Positions 1 through 16,318 of a stretch of 64,000 nucleotides of DNA are shown here, in pieces; positions within the stretch are counted from its first letter, which is position 1; the number at the start of each line of letters is the position of its first letter. Source of the DNA: Syngnathus acus (taxonomy: Eukaryota; Chordata; Actinopteri; Syngnathiformes; Syngnathidae). The position numbers and the translations under genes were made by a program. The DNA is taken from positions 2,973,342 through 3,037,341 of the forward strand of contig NC_051090.1 in the NCBI RefSeq assembly GCF_901709675.1, in the 5' to 3' direction. The notes beneath the pieces were generated by a model. The model made no database searches, had not been told where the DNA came from, and saw only the letters and a program-made list of their open reading frames with translations.

Positions 1-3448
<3,448 letters not shown>

Positions 3449-4618
3449 AGGTTAGTCTGCTTTGCTTTAACCACAAAAAAAATAATGATCACAAATGGCC
3501 AAAAACCCGCATCTGATGTTTTTTTTAAATTCTAGAACATTTGGAGGCCAGCACAAGGACCGTACCTATGGAAATGTCCATGTTGGTGTTAATAATGTCC
3601 GTGAACTAGCTGGTTGCAAGATAAGATAAGACGAGGTTCCGCTGGTGTTGTTGATGGACATTCATGTAGTAACATTTCAGGCTCCAGAACTCTGACAATC
3701 TCCTTGCGAATTGCAAGAATTCATCTCTCCCTATCTCTGATGATGGCGCAGTGTTTTCTTTGTAAAATAGCTTGATTATTATTGTTATTATTATTTTTGT
3801 TATTTTTATGTATTAGCAGGCATCGCTGCTCGTTATGCTGTACATAGTGTTCATAGGCCAATTTTGTAGGTGAATATTTTAATAATAAAAATGTTAAAAT
3901 GTCCATTTGGGTTGGTGCCTTTTATTCTGACAGTCATATTTTTTTTACAGTACAAGCACATTTATAATACCCGAATAGCGTACATATGGATGAATTGCAT
4001 AATTTATATTGAAGTTGTTACTTTTTGTAAACCTTTTAACCAATAACAAGTACCACAGCACGTAAAGTTATATTTGAGCATATGTGTGACAGTGAATCAA
4101 TATTCAGGTATGTGACGTCATGATTTCATAAGTGTTGCTATTTACCACAGCATGTAAAGGCGGCAGTGCGCGCCCCCGCGGCTCCATGCGCAGTGCGCGC
4201 TCCCCCAATGAAAAGTGAGCTAGTGGCGGTGAGGAAAGAATCGGGACGGGACGATCATGGAGGAGAACACTGGGTATCTTCACCCAAATTCCAGACACTT
4301 TTAATCACTTTTGCCAACCGTGGAGGCTAAATGTGTTTGTTTTAGTGATTTGTTGTTATGTGCGGCGGGTGGGAAAGTCGTACATCTCCCAATTTGGAGC
4401 CCGAGGTTGGTCTGGAAAAGTTAGCCAAATTAGCTCGCCTCGGCTAAATTAGCCCGCCTCGGCTAGCGAGTCCAGGACAAAAACAGGCCCGCGGGGAAAC
4501 GAGCGAGGCGGCGAAGAGTGACTAGGAATGTCGCCCCCCGGGATTCAGAAGTTCACCTACGGATGAGAAGGACACTCGGGAAGGCAGACGAGAACTTGCG
4601 AGCCAGACGACCGCTGCC
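3449..4618 (+). other. sned1 3' UTR, intergenic gap and ryk 5' region
   Basis: No coding exon seen. An AATAAA polyadenylation signal at 3884-3889 fits the end of the sned1 transcript. From about 4150 the base composition turns GC- and CpG-rich (4160-4620), as expected for a CpG-island promoter and 5' UTR of ryk, whose start codon is at 4619. Confidence 0.55.
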
Positions 4619-7600
4619 ATGTTGGGGTGGCTGCTGCTGCTCGGCTCTGGCGGCCCGTCCGAGCGTTGGCGATGGCCGCAGTCGGCGGTGCCGCGGCGGC
4701 CGCTGGAGGGCTTCTTCGTCGGGCTGCTGCTGATGCTCGAAGGGGCCCTCGGCCTTGGTGTTTCAGCTTCGGGGCTTGACCACGACAACGGCGGCAACAA
4801 CCGCAGCGTCAACATTTACATGAGTGTGGACGAGCTCAACAGATTACTGGGTAAGCAAACTTGTTTTATAGGAAAAACAGAAGAAAGTGATACTAGAAAA
4901 AGAATGGTCAATACGAAGATGTTTGAAAAACACAAAATATTCACATTAGCTACAGTTGACACCTGTAAGCAAACTCTAAAACAGATATTAGGAAAAATGC
5001 ATAAACAAAAGGAAGTAATACAGTAAAAAATCGAATACTGTATAAAACCAGAAAACGGGTTGCGTCAGAAAAGTTCCAGTACTGACATCTCAATAGATAA
5101 ACCAGTTTTTGTTTTTTATGCGGGTCAAACAATCAACCAGAACATCTTCAAAGATGCCCTACTGTGTTTGCGTTGCGTGAAAAGGTCAAAAGTTGTTGCA
5201 CGCTCATGCCTGCTCACAATGCAGTGAGCATCTGACAGTTCCTGGCTTCATGGCCCTCCCTTATTTAAATTTTCTTGTATTGTAATAGTACTAAGACTCA
5301 GTATAGAGGATAAAGTTCAACATCTGCATGTCAAGTCTCTGCGGGACAACGGATGGAAAAGTTTCTCTGATAACTTTACCAAATGAGAACTGCAAGAGAG
5401 ACATTTGGGCCCAACTCAAATGTGTACACAATCCCTGATCGCTTTTGCATGTGACGGATGTGTCCTTTAAAAGCAAACACACACTTTGGAATGCAGAAGA
5501 TGTCCAACGAGTTAACATTTGGTGTATTTTGTGCTTATCTATATATGTATATCATCCTGCAACCAGGATTTGTGCGTGGTTAAAATGTGCCTCCTTAAAG
5601 TCTAAAAGTAGAAATCATTCTCTTGAGTCCCAACCTAATCATTTCTTCAGCAAACCATCCAATGTTTGTTTATTTGTGTAGCAAACAAGCATCAGTGAGG
5701 TGCTTTTGGAAGCAGACGGCCCGGCTGGCATTCCTGCCGACATCGGCCCCCCCCGAGGCCCTCCGTTGAATAAAAGCAGGCGGTTGATGTTGGGTCCTTT
5801 TGATGTGAAAGAAAACTGCATTTTGTGGCTTTGAAAGCTTGCTATTTTTGAAACCAGCGCCTTTCAACTTCTGCCCCACAGTCCAACGACAGAACACAGC
5901 GGCCCGTGCTAACATGTTAGTTACGTCTTTATCGAGAGCAACATAAAGTCCATTTTATTCCATTATTTTCTGTAGCTTTGTGCCTCGGGGAGGTAAAGGC
6001 ACAAGAGCGGGCTACAAGAGGGTCTTTGTTCCATGCGAGCGTGACCTCGGCACCTGCTCGCCGCCACCTTTTGTCCTTTTAACGTGCAATGCGATCCGCC
6101 GCGGATTTGCTTCGTCTTTCTTGCGGTTTATTCGGGCCGGTGTTACTTCACATTAAAGTGGGAAAATGAATGGAGCAATTGGGGTACGTGTAGGCAAGAA
6201 GAGCCTTATTTGAGTCACGGCACGACCGAAAGTGCGTCGGGTAAGTGTGGCTGGTTATAAAAGCGTTAATAAATGACAGCGTTGACGTTACCGAGGTCAA
6301 GTGTACTTGAGTGGAGTGTTCCTAGCGTGGAAAGGTGACGTTTTGATCCCAAGGGAAGTGATCACTCAAAACAAAATCAACACGCTGCCACGCTGGAATT
6401 CAAAACAGCAACCCCCAGTGGACAAACAAGCCTGTTAGCATCGGAGTTAGCGTTTAACATCGTGTCGTCTAAGTTGTGAGCAAAAGCTTCAGACTGGACT
6501 TTTTGTCTTTCCTGTCACTACCTGTGTTAAAGTTGCTAAAAAAAAAAAAAGTGAAAGGGAGAACTGATGTCACGCTCGGTTGCGCCGCTTTAATTGCTAT
6601 CGAAGCGTGCGGTGGCCTCACGCGGAGACACGGGGGGAACGCAGAGTTCAAGCCGGAGAAAGGCAATTATCGCAGTACCGGGGTCGTTTTCGCTCATTGT
6701 GTCTTTTGACTCCAACTGTTTATTAACTTAAAAAAAACACAGTGTCATTAAGTTTCAGGAATATCTTGAAACGTGTTTTGAAACATTTTCCTTCTCTTTT
6801 GAGCCAAGGTGACGGATTCTGGTAATACTCGCAACACGTGCGCCGTCGTTTGATCTCTGCTCATAAATGGAAAGAAAATCAGCCCTGCAGGCTTAACGCC
6901 CACTGCCACCACCGCCGCCACCGCCCACCCGAGGCCCTTGAAGATGTCGCCCATCTGCTCCCTAAGCTGGCAGCGAAGGCCTGAGATGTTTTTAATTGAG
7001 TCAATATGAGGAGGTGGTCCGAGCCCCGAGGCCGTCGCGCGCATTCTTGCCTATAAACGAGATCCTCCGAGTTAGGACGGAGAGCCGAAGCGTTCTCTTA
7101 ACCCCTCGGTGAAATTGCCCCTCATTTTGGAACTGGTCCGCACTTGAATGTTTTGAACTTGACTTTTCCAGGTTTCAAGTGCTAGCAGATGTGCTTGGTT
7201 CACCAAGCCGGAAGCTCAAATTCACGAGGAACCACCAGCAAAGCAAAATGGCTGATTTTCCGAAATGTGTTCTCCAGGTCTGGACGCAGAGCTTTATTAC
7301 GTCCGCGACGATGTGGTGAACCTCAACGCCATGTCGTTCACGATGCCCGTGCCAAGCGAGACCGACAGCCTACACTTCACCTGGCACGCCAAGTCCAAGG
7401 TAAACGTCACTTTGGACAACACGTGAACATCAGAATTTCTTTTTGTACGCTGAATTCTTTTTGACTCCCTAGGTGGACTACCGCTTAGGTTTCCATGTGG
7501 AGAATCCCACCACCATGAACGTCCCACAGAGCAACATTTCCAGTCAAGGGGAGCTTCCCCGCTTTCCCTCCGGTTGGTTGAGAATATTCTTTCTCATTTC

Positions 7601-10600
7601 GGTCACGAGCATGACCAAATGGTGTTTCTGGCGCCTGCGTGCTCACAACAGTTTTTCGAGTGGACCTTTTCTGCTCGGGCAAAGTGGATGGCGAAGCCGT
7701 CGTGACGGTGCAGCTCAACGTGACCTTGCGGGCCGACAACTACACAGTGCTCAACTTCAAGCGGAGGAAAATGTGCTACAAAAGTAAGCTGGCAAATGTT
7801 GTTGCGGGGAAAGTCGATGAGTAAATCTTCGCTGGATCGATTAGCACGATGACGTCAAAACGCTTTGGCTGTTTTCTCGTAAAGTCTAACGCTGGTCTCT
7901 TTGTCCTTTTTCTTTTGGGCAGGAATAGATTCCGACCCAAAGATTCCATTTCCTTTCACCAACCACACCCTTCACACGCTTCAGCAGCCCGACTGTGAGT
8001 ATGGCCTTGTGGGAGCGTGCTGCTTGTAAAGCGGCATTCATTGACTCGTTCAATTTCCTCAAAATGAACGATTTTGGAGATGACAAGTCCATGTCTCTGA
8101 ATGGTCGTTTTTTTTTTTTTAATCGTCTGGATAACCATCTCACGTAGTGCTTGGCCTCCTTTGTGAGCGCATTGCTATTAGCGGCACCATTAGCGGGCGG
8201 CCTTAGTTCTGCTCCAGCAAGCGGGAACAACCTGAGGCATTCTAAAGCTTGAAGTAGCAACTTGACAAGTGGCTGCCATTTTTGTGGAAAAAAACATGGA
8301 ATGAGCACGTCAAATTCCTCAAATAAATTCACCGAAAAACATTCGAATGCTCTCTAAGAACTTTTCTTTCCATCAGTTGACGGCGTGACTGCCCCCACCA
8401 CCTCCACTCAGGTCTTCTACATCAGCGTGAGCGTGTGCTGCATCGTCATCTTCCTGGTGGCCATCATCCTGGCCATCCTGCACCTGCACAGCATGAAGCG
8501 AGTGGAGATGGAGGACAGGTCGGTTTCTTTCGTCCAATGACTTCATTGAATATCATTGACTAGTTTTTTATTTCTCTTCATTGTTCCAGTGTGAGTGACA
8601 GTGGAAGCTCACAGGGACTTTCTCAGCCTTCCACGCAGACCACGCAATACCTACGGGCCGACACGCCCAACAACGCTGCACCCGTGTCTAGTAAGATTTT
8701 ATCATTCGTTCCGCATCTTTTAAATGTTTTCTGAAGATTGCGCAAGACTGTTAAAAAAAAAAAAAAAAGATGATTCTGTTGCTATTTCTGAAGATTTGCT
8801 AACAGTGGCTATGCTAATATAATGAGACACTATCCTGCGTCCTTGTCCAAATGTGATTAGCGAGCAAGAATGCTGAAGCGAGCTCAACTGCTGTCACGAG
8901 ATGGTCAAAAAGTCAACTCGCGGGATCCGGCACCCGTGAAGCTATTTTGCTGACACCCACTTTAACTTTGAATGATTTTGACACATGCAGAGCTACTGTA
9001 CACTCAAGGTTGTTTTTAGAAAGGGCAAGAATAGCGACAGAAAGTTGGAAATTCATTTTTCAGGCTTTGACACTTTGAGGATTTTTTTCCAACCGCAAGC
9101 AGGGTGACGTCTTACAAGTCATTGTCGCCCTCTAGTGGACGCAACGTTAACCTCATGTCGCATACTGATTTGGACTCCACCTTCCATCATCTTAATGCCT
9201 GATTTTATTTTTGCGTCAGAGCTTATAACAAACGCCTACTCGACACTAACAAGTCCCTTCATCGGATATTCCAGTGCGGCTGTTCCTATTAAAGTGACTT
9301 GTAAACATCATTTGTGTAATCCTTGCCATCCCCCTTTTCCCCTCCTTATCCTCTTATCAGACAACCACCCCAGTTCCGCACCCATTCTCCAGCTTGCAGC
9401 CTCCTCCTTCCAAAACACCGGTGCCCCCCCTCACGAAACCAAAAGTAAGTGACCCCCGCTAATGCACCGCTTTGCTACAGTTTGCCTCCAGGGGGCAGCA
9501 TTGACCCTCAAGGCTTTTCTTTTTGCCCCACCCGCATGCCACCACGGTGCCTTCACTTTATCTCATAGCACGTAACAAGAACATCAAAACATCCACTCTG
9601 CTTGTTTTGCTCGAAGCAGCCTTATCGCAAAGCAGACATTTGAAGATGTCGAGTTGAAAAAGTCAATCGGACATATATAATTCCTCGGAAGTTTCATTCC
9701 ATTTGCATTTACACTATGATGATGGTTAATAAAACAAAAAGGAAAGGTAGGTGGTCACAAATGGCCAACATCAAGCTCGGAGAGTTAAGAGAAGTGGCAT
9801 GTATGCTGTCAAAGTGATCTAAAGCAGATACTCTTCCAGTAAGTAGACCAAGCCCGGGATTTTGTGTTTACACTTGGATCATCTCCCATCCCTCCCTCCC
9901 TCCCTCGCAGGCTTCCCATCACTCCGCATCGAGAAAAACGACCTGAGGAGCGTGACTCTCATGGAGGCCAAGGCCAAAGTCAAAGATATCGCCATCTCGC
10001 GGGAGAGGGTCACACTGCGGGATGTCCTGCACGAAGGTATCATCATCTGTTACTTTGGCTTCTTTGGACTAGCAGTGGAAAAAAATCACAATCCGATACA
10101 TTTTTGGGATGATTCATCCCATTTTTAAACCACATTGAGATCTCTTGTCATGCAACTATGTTAACCTTCCACGTTGCCTTCATTCTTTGGACGCCGCTTA
10201 GCTTTGTCATGGAGTGAACAAGACCGTCTTTCAGTCTGCTGGACTTCGGCCCACTTAGGTGGATTTAGTATCCGTACGTTTCCCCGAACGGCTGACACAA
10301 GCACACTGGCCCGTGTCTGGGAACGCGCGATCGGAACGTAAATATTGTAAAGATTACTCTTTTTCGATAAGCGCCGTCAATAAATCCTGCTCGACTGGTC
10401 CAAGTCATCCTGAATAAACCAACGGAGGGTAGCGGGGAAGTTGTCTCGTAATTTCTCGCGTACAAAGGTGGTGCGTGCATTGGCTTCCCGGCAACCTGAC
10501 TGTCGGTCCGCTGTTGAAATTAATAAATTTGTGCTCCCCCTCCCGTTTTGAAGTTAATTAATGAATCCGATTTCCACTGCTTTTAATGAGAGGACGAGAA

Positions 10601-13600
10601 AAGTCCGTCTTTTTCTTTTTGATTACCGTATTTTCCGCCCTAAAAGGCGCACCGGGTTATAAGGCGCACCTTCAATGAACGGCCCATTTTAAAACTTTGT
10701 CCATATATAAGGCGCACCGGATTATAAGGCGCATAAAATAGAAGCTATACTGCATCAAACTGAGGTTGACTAGGGTTGCGGTATGCATCCACTAGCCAAT
10801 AACCAACGAGCCCTCTGTAAACAATCGCGTTTCTCAAACGATCTCCTATAAAATGATCAGAACTGACTAAAGTTCGATCTAACGCATTGGTACTACTTAC
10901 CTATGTTTCCCTTCCATATCGATCCGTAGATTTACTCGAAACATTAACAGAGCAGCCTATTTTGACATGAAATAGCCTCGCGGGTACAACAGCTATTCGG
11001 TGACGCCCCCTGACTACAGTTGCCGTAATGCTGGGAAGCGATGCGACCTTGTAATTTACTAGTCGTACTAAAACGTACTGAAACATTTTGGCAGAGCACT
11101 GTGTACAACCAGTATGGATCAACAAATTCATCAGTTGATCCATATATAAGGCGCACTGGCCTATAAGGCGCACTGTCGGCTTTTGAGAAAATTTTAGGTT
11201 TTTAGGTGCGCCTTTTAGGGCGGAAAATACGGTACTTGATCATTACAGCCCAGGCTTGCAAAGGATAAAATAAATATCAGATAACTACCGGAGCATACGC
11301 TTGGCACATTGCGGTGAAAAATGAACCCTTGCGGCCTGCGAACCGGTCCAAACACGCCCGACGCGTACGCTCCAGGTGGGAAGGGGAGGCGCCGAAACAC
11401 TGAGCTTGTTGTTGGGCCCAGCTCGCCTCAGGGCTCAGATGTTTTTCTAAACTTTACGTCCACGCTCTGCTGCTCACCTCACTGGAGTTGCCGCCTCAAG
11501 CGCTCCTCTGACAGTTTAGACAACGGCGGTGATGAATGCGCTCGCTTGGCTCCTCGTGTGGTTCTGCAAAGAGCTGAGATGGAAATCTGGCCAATGTGAC
11601 AAAGCGCTTTGCTGCCGTAGACTGATTCGGTGATTAGCCCAGTGTGACATTAAAAGTTTTAAAAATCAATTTTTATTTGATTTATTTTTGCACAGGCACC
11701 TTTGGCCGCATCTTCCACGGCGTGCTGCTGGATGAAAAGGACCCTGCCAAGGAAAGGCCGGTCTTTGTCAAGACCGTGAAAGGTATCCATGCTAAATATT
11801 AGGACACAATTCTCAACGTTTTGGAATGCACATTTGGAGAGTGTTGAAATTCCCGCTTTGTTTGCAGAGCACGCGTCTGAGGTCCAGGTGACCATGATGT
11901 TGACTGAGAGCTGCAAGCTTCGCGGCCTTCATCACAGGTGAGCTGCACATTTTGCCTGCTGGCAGCATTTCAAGCCGAAAGTTGACTATTTTGCTTCAAA
12001 GTAGCCATCCGAGTCAATGTTGGTGCGCAAAGTGGCTCAAGGACGCAAGTTGACATTCCAGATATCAGAGTTTGGATTTTTTGCAACTCTTTGGCAAAAA
12101 GCACATTTTTTCTTGCTGATATGAGAGTCCACAGAGAACTTGTGACTTATTCGGAGGGTACGGGGAAGTCCGGGATCATTTTCCATCGTGCCTATTAAAT
12201 TTTGCTTGCAATGCTTCAACCAATCAGGAAGAGGCAACCTTAAGTGGACACATTTTGGCCGACACCGTTTCCTCCTCACGATGCCAAGGCTTCCTCTTCC
12301 CCTTTGCCCCCCTGTTTAACAATGTTTTGGGAGAAATCCCTGCCAACATAGCTACAGTACCTAATCAAATGGCCAGTGAGTGCATTGACAACAAATGACC
12401 CCCGCCCCCTCCCTTCCAGAAACCTGCTACCCATCAGCCACGTGTGCACGGAGGACGGCGAGAAACCAATGGTGCTGCTGCCTTTCATGGCCTGGGGGAA
12501 CTTGAAGCTTTTCCTGCGCCAATGCAAGCTAGCAGAGGCTAACAACCCGCAGGTGAGAGTCTTACAAAACAGCATAAGGAAAAAAATACAACTGTGCTTA
12601 ATCTGGATTCGAGCGATATTGTTAAAAAAAATAAAAAATGGCACCACTACCTGATTTACAGCTGCAACGCTTATTGCAAAAGCGACGCCGTTTCCCCCCG
12701 CCAGCGCCAAAAGGCTGATTTCTTTCAAACTAGCGTTTCTCTCAAAGGCTGCAAAGTGAGTTTTGCTGAGGACTGACTGCAAGCTCCATCTTGCAAACGT
12801 GATGAAAAGCATACAAAGGCTGATTGTCTACAGCGCGGCCCGATCAGGTGCCATTCATCTGCGCTCAAAAGCAGCTGGAACCGCAAAACCTTCGTCTTCT
12901 GCCTGATTGACGATTTGACACCTCATCTGAAATTGATTGCCAATGTTTGATAAGCACGTTTCATCGCGCCAAATCGAGCTCACCTAAACTTGCGAAGCGG
13001 GTTTGGCTGAAAACAAAAGAATAACTGTTTTGTAAAGGTACGGCTGGGTAGAGGAAAAAAAACAAGTTCACTGGTTTGACATGCCGCAATTCAAACCGCT
13101 ATCACACTCGATGATGATGATAATGGATTGTTTTCAATTAGGGCAAAGTAAAGAAACAAGTTGTATTTTCTGGGCGATGCTTTGTGTTGTCTACGTGCCC
13201 AAAATGTCTTAAAGACTGAAAATGGCGTAGTTTGGACTCCCCTGCTCAAAACGATTCCGTCCAACTCTTGATTTAAAAAGGAAACGAGGGCAGCGTGACA
13301 CCTAAAGTCACAGTCGGTCGCTACCGTGTGTTTCCTGCTCTCAAGCGCTGTCCCCTCCTCCCCCCTGCGCTTCCTGCCAGGCCATCTCCCAGCAAGACCT
13401 GGTCTACATGGCCATCCAGATAGCGTGCGGCATGAGCTACCTAGCCCGCCGCGAGGTCATCCACAAAGACCTCGCCGCCAGGAACTGCGTGTAAGTGTCC
13501 GTCCACGCCCGTTTAAAAAAAACAAAAACAAAACACCCCGCCAACGATTTCACCTGATTCCGCTTCCTCGCTCCCGTCAGCATCGATGACAACATGCAGG

Positions 13601-15088
13601 TGAAGATCACGGACAACGCCCTGGCCCGCGATCTGTTCCCCATGGACTACCACTGCCTGGGCGACAACGAGAACCGGCCCGTGCGCTGGATGGCGCTGGA
13701 GAGCTTGCTCGACAACGACTTCTCCAGTGCCAGCGATGTGGTAGGAATTCGCAGCGACGCCCTCGACTCAAACCAAACTAACCCCCCACACATTCTTCAC
13801 ACGACCTCGCCGCCCGATGGAAGCCCAAAAGCGCCGCCTGCCGAAGCCGACTGTTTAGCTGAGCTTCAGGGCGAAGTTCAGACGCAAAGACGCTCACATG
13901 ACGCACACAGCATGACGCATTTGAATTCACCATGCGCTCGCCTGGAGCTAGAACGCTGCGGTCTTCTCCTCTAATGAACATGTTGCTCCGTCACGTCATC
14001 GCCCGGCCAAGTCTCGGAGCGAGCCAATAGGATGCGAGGATATCTGACTCGTCTCCGCCAACCGCGGCTTCTAACAAAAGGCGATTTCGCTCGCACGTAG
14101 CGCACGGCAGTGAATCACACGCCGGGCTTGTCCTCACACGTGCCGCTTCGCTCGGTTTCGTAACGGCAATCGCACGCCGGCTCGTTTCACTAACAGGTGT
14201 TTGGCATCGTCGGTTGCAAGTGCGCACAGCGTTGTGGCGTGACCACAAGTCAGAATCTTCTGTGCAGAGAAAAAAGGAAGATTAAAAACGATGTACAGAG
14301 TGTTTTTCTAATTCCATTTTTGGAATTGTTTTTGAGTTTCTTTTAATGTCTCGTTTGGTTGATCAAAACAAATGGCCTCAGCGGCTTGTTAACAGCTACT
14401 CTAACAAGAAGGGATTTATTTTGCATGTCAAAAGATTTCAGCATTACTTCCATGTATTGTTTTTCCCGCCGGGTGTTCACAAAGCGTTTCAATAATGAAT
14501 CAATTTTATTTTCTCCGCACAGTGGGCTTTCGGCGTGACGCTGTGGGAGCTAATGACTCTGGGCCAGACGCCGTACGTCGACATTGACCCCTTTGAGATG
14601 TCGGCCTACCTGAAGGACGGCTACAGGATAGCGCAGCCAATCAACTGTCCCGATGAACTGTACGTTCCGATAAGCCGCTCGTTTCGTTACCTCCGCTGTT
14701 TTTTCCACGTCATCTTATTTTTCTATTTATACAGACTTATTCCTATATAATGACAAAATATTTTTGCCGGGCTGTCTGATTCATTTCCGACATTCTGTGT
14801 GTGTTTTGACTAAAATTGGAAGTCGGTGACGCGTGCAGAGATTTCCTGCCAAGTACAAAAGGTGATGAGGCGACTGTGATGAGGCCACAAAATAAAAGTG
14901 CCCATTCCTGTTGCGTGTGCCCAAATTCCTCCGCCTTTGTTGACGTCTTCTTTCATCTGCCGTATTTGTGTGGCAGGTTCGCGGTCATGGCGTGCTGCTG
15001 GGCTCTGGACCCTGAGGAGAGACCCAAATTTCAGCAGCTGGTCCAGTGCCTCACAGAATTTCACGCCGCTTTGGGGGCTTACGTGTAA
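4619..15088 (+). CDS. ryk: Ryk, Wnt-binding receptor pseudokinase
   Basis: Complete gene: exons 4619-4850, 7278-7399, 7473-7572, 7652-7783, 7923-7994, 8377-8518, 8590-8690, 9911-10036, 11696-11782, 11868-11937, 12420-12552, 13381-13490, 13581-13740, 14523-14659, 14977-15088; 611 codons, close to human RYK. Order: hydrophobic N-terminal segment (long, GC-rich exon 1), extracellular WIF domain (about 60-195, starting near SVNIYMSVDELNRLLG, with CSGK and MCYK cysteines), one transmembrane helix (about 232-256, ISVSVCCIVIFLVAIILAI), Ser-rich juxtamembrane (SSQGLSQPSTQTTQYL), and a kinase-like domain (about 335-605). HKD is at 467-469 but the metal-binding DFG is replaced by DNA (487-489) and the glycine loop is GTFGR, the family's known pseudokinase signs. 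It ends in AYV, a possible PDZ ligand. RYK binds Wnts at the plasma membrane and signals with Frizzled/Dvl. Start chosen as the first ATG of the open frame feeding exon 2; N-terminal region is poorly conserved, so a different ATG is possible. Confidence 0.96.
4851..7277 (+). other. ryk intron 1
   Basis: 2.4-kb intron. No coding exon, RNA gene or recognisable transposon seen. Short A-tracts (6540-6551) and a moderately GC-rich stretch (6880-7040) are the only composition changes. Confidence 0.5.
9361..9444 (+). other. ryk: Candidate 84-nt in-frame cassette exon of ryk
   Basis: Lies between ryk exons 7 (ends 8690, phase 1) and 8 (starts 9911, phase 1). It is preceded by a strong pyrimidine tract ending CTCTTATCAG and followed by a consensus donor AAAA|GTAAGT. 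Its length is 28 codons exactly, it is open in the phase-1 frame, and inclusion would add a Ser/Pro/Gln-rich stretch (begins NNHPSSAPILQL, ends GAPPHETK) to the cytoplasmic juxtamembrane segment. The human juxtamembrane region varies between isoforms. No transcript evidence was available, so this is a prediction. Confidence 0.5.
10624..11234. mobile_element. Non-autonomous DNA transposon (MITE-like) in ryk intron
   Basis: A 611-bp element bounded by perfect 30-bp terminal inverted repeats (10624-10653 and 11205-11234; left end begins TACCGTATTTTCCGCCCTAA). Inside each end is a direct subterminal repeat of about 35 bp (10699-10733 and 11139-11173) built from the motif ATAAGGCGCACC, with one more copy at 10659-10670. 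There is no transposase-like open frame, so it would need a transposase supplied elsewhere. TTGAT is found next to both ends but offset by one base on the right (one base lies between the repeat end and TTGAT), so the target-site duplication is not clean and the superfamily (hAT-like or other) cannot be settled by eye. Confidence 0.85.
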
Positions 15089-16159
15089 AAAGCCTTTCAC
15101 GTCCTCTTTGTGCCTTATCAAAAAAAAACTAAATGGAGGCTGATGACTTTGTACAGGTTTTATTTTTTTATATAGCCTTTTACAGCATAGCAAGTATTTT
15201 TCCCTCGGATGTTTTTCCACTTGAGGACTTTCCCTTTTGGGAATTTTTCCACCGACATTCACGTGCCGTGTTTTAAAGGCACTTGGGCGTTCGCGTGTAT
15301 ATCTTGTACGGCCAACGAGCGCGGTACGACAGTTTTCTTGGGGTGCCGCTTTGCATATTACGTCATCGTTCACTTGTTATATTCCAACAATATACGTTAG
15401 TTATATATACACCGATGACAGGATTCATTGATGTTCACAAATTTGTCCGCATTGCTGTAAACATTCAACATATTTTGATGGGATTTTTTTTCTTTCTTTT
15501 TTGAGGGGGCGGGGTGTATTTTTGGGTGTTTTCCCCCCAATCACTGCATGTCGGATGATGGTGCTCGAACGAATGAATGACATTCACTATTAAATGTTAT
15601 TTCTTTGATGTTTTTCCCCCACACCTTTTTCTTAAGACATCAAAATTTAGGGTATTGCTGTCTAATGTCAAAACAGGTCAAATTTGACCTGATCAATACT
15701 AAGGGTACAAAGTGGAAGTACCTTGGCACGTCAATGTTTTTATTTATCACTCCATTCCCAGCCCCATTCATCAACACTAGATTCCCCCACTTCCTCATTA
15801 GCTTCAATTATCCTGTCACCAAAGTGATGAGTTAATGAGCAAATAGTTCACGAACAATGTTCCTTTGCATTACATCCTTTGTGTGTGCGGGAATACATTA
15901 GTAATTGACCGATTTTGTAATCACCATTATATGTTTTCATCATACAATGAACCCCGTGGGCTTTTCCCGTATACAGGCAAGTTTGAATTTCCATTAAATC
16001 ATTACATTAGAATTTTGCCTGCTATTATAGCATTCAACTTCCTTTTGTTAGTATAAATAACACTTAATCCAGAAAAGCTCAAGTTGAGTCAAGGTATCAT
16101 TGTGTGTTTAAATTGCGTGGAAAGTGTAAATAAAAATAATAATTCTTAAGAAGCGCGTG
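15089..16159 (+). other. ryk 3' UTR and intergenic gap
   Basis: AT-rich, no supported exon. ATTAAA at 15589-15594 is the best polyadenylation signal for ryk. The rest (15600-16150) shows no gene or repeat I can support. Confidence 0.5.
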
Positions 16160-16200
16160 TGACTCAGCTAATGGCCGGCACACGTTGTGCTGTGACGTCA
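16160..16200 (+). promoter_or_regulatory. slco2a1: CRE and AP-1/ARE-type sites upstream of slco2a1
   Basis: TGACTCAGC at 16160-16168 matches both the AP-1 (TGACTCA) and the antioxidant-response (TGACnnnGC) consensus, and a full palindromic cAMP-response element TGACGTCA lies at 16193-16200, about 120 bp before the slco2a1 start codon. This is followed by a GC-rich stretch (16200-16245) typical of a core promoter. Motif matches are direct; regulation by CREB, AP-1 or Nrf2 is inference. Confidence 0.5.
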
Positions 16201-16318
16201 CACGCGGGCCTCACCGGAGGGAAAAATAAGTTTGCGCGCATGCCCACTAGCAGCACACACACGCACACTTCATTTGATATCATTCCAGCACGGACGTGAA
16301 GAGACAAACAAGAGGACG

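Noticed and set aside
12276-12812. 178-codon minus-strand open frame
   Set aside because: It lies antisense across ryk exon 12420-12552 and adjacent intron; no splice sites or family resemblance. Exon codon bias on the other strand explains it.
14810-15373. 187-codon minus-strand open frame
   Set aside because: Antisense shadow of the last ryk exon, which translates perfectly on the plus strand.
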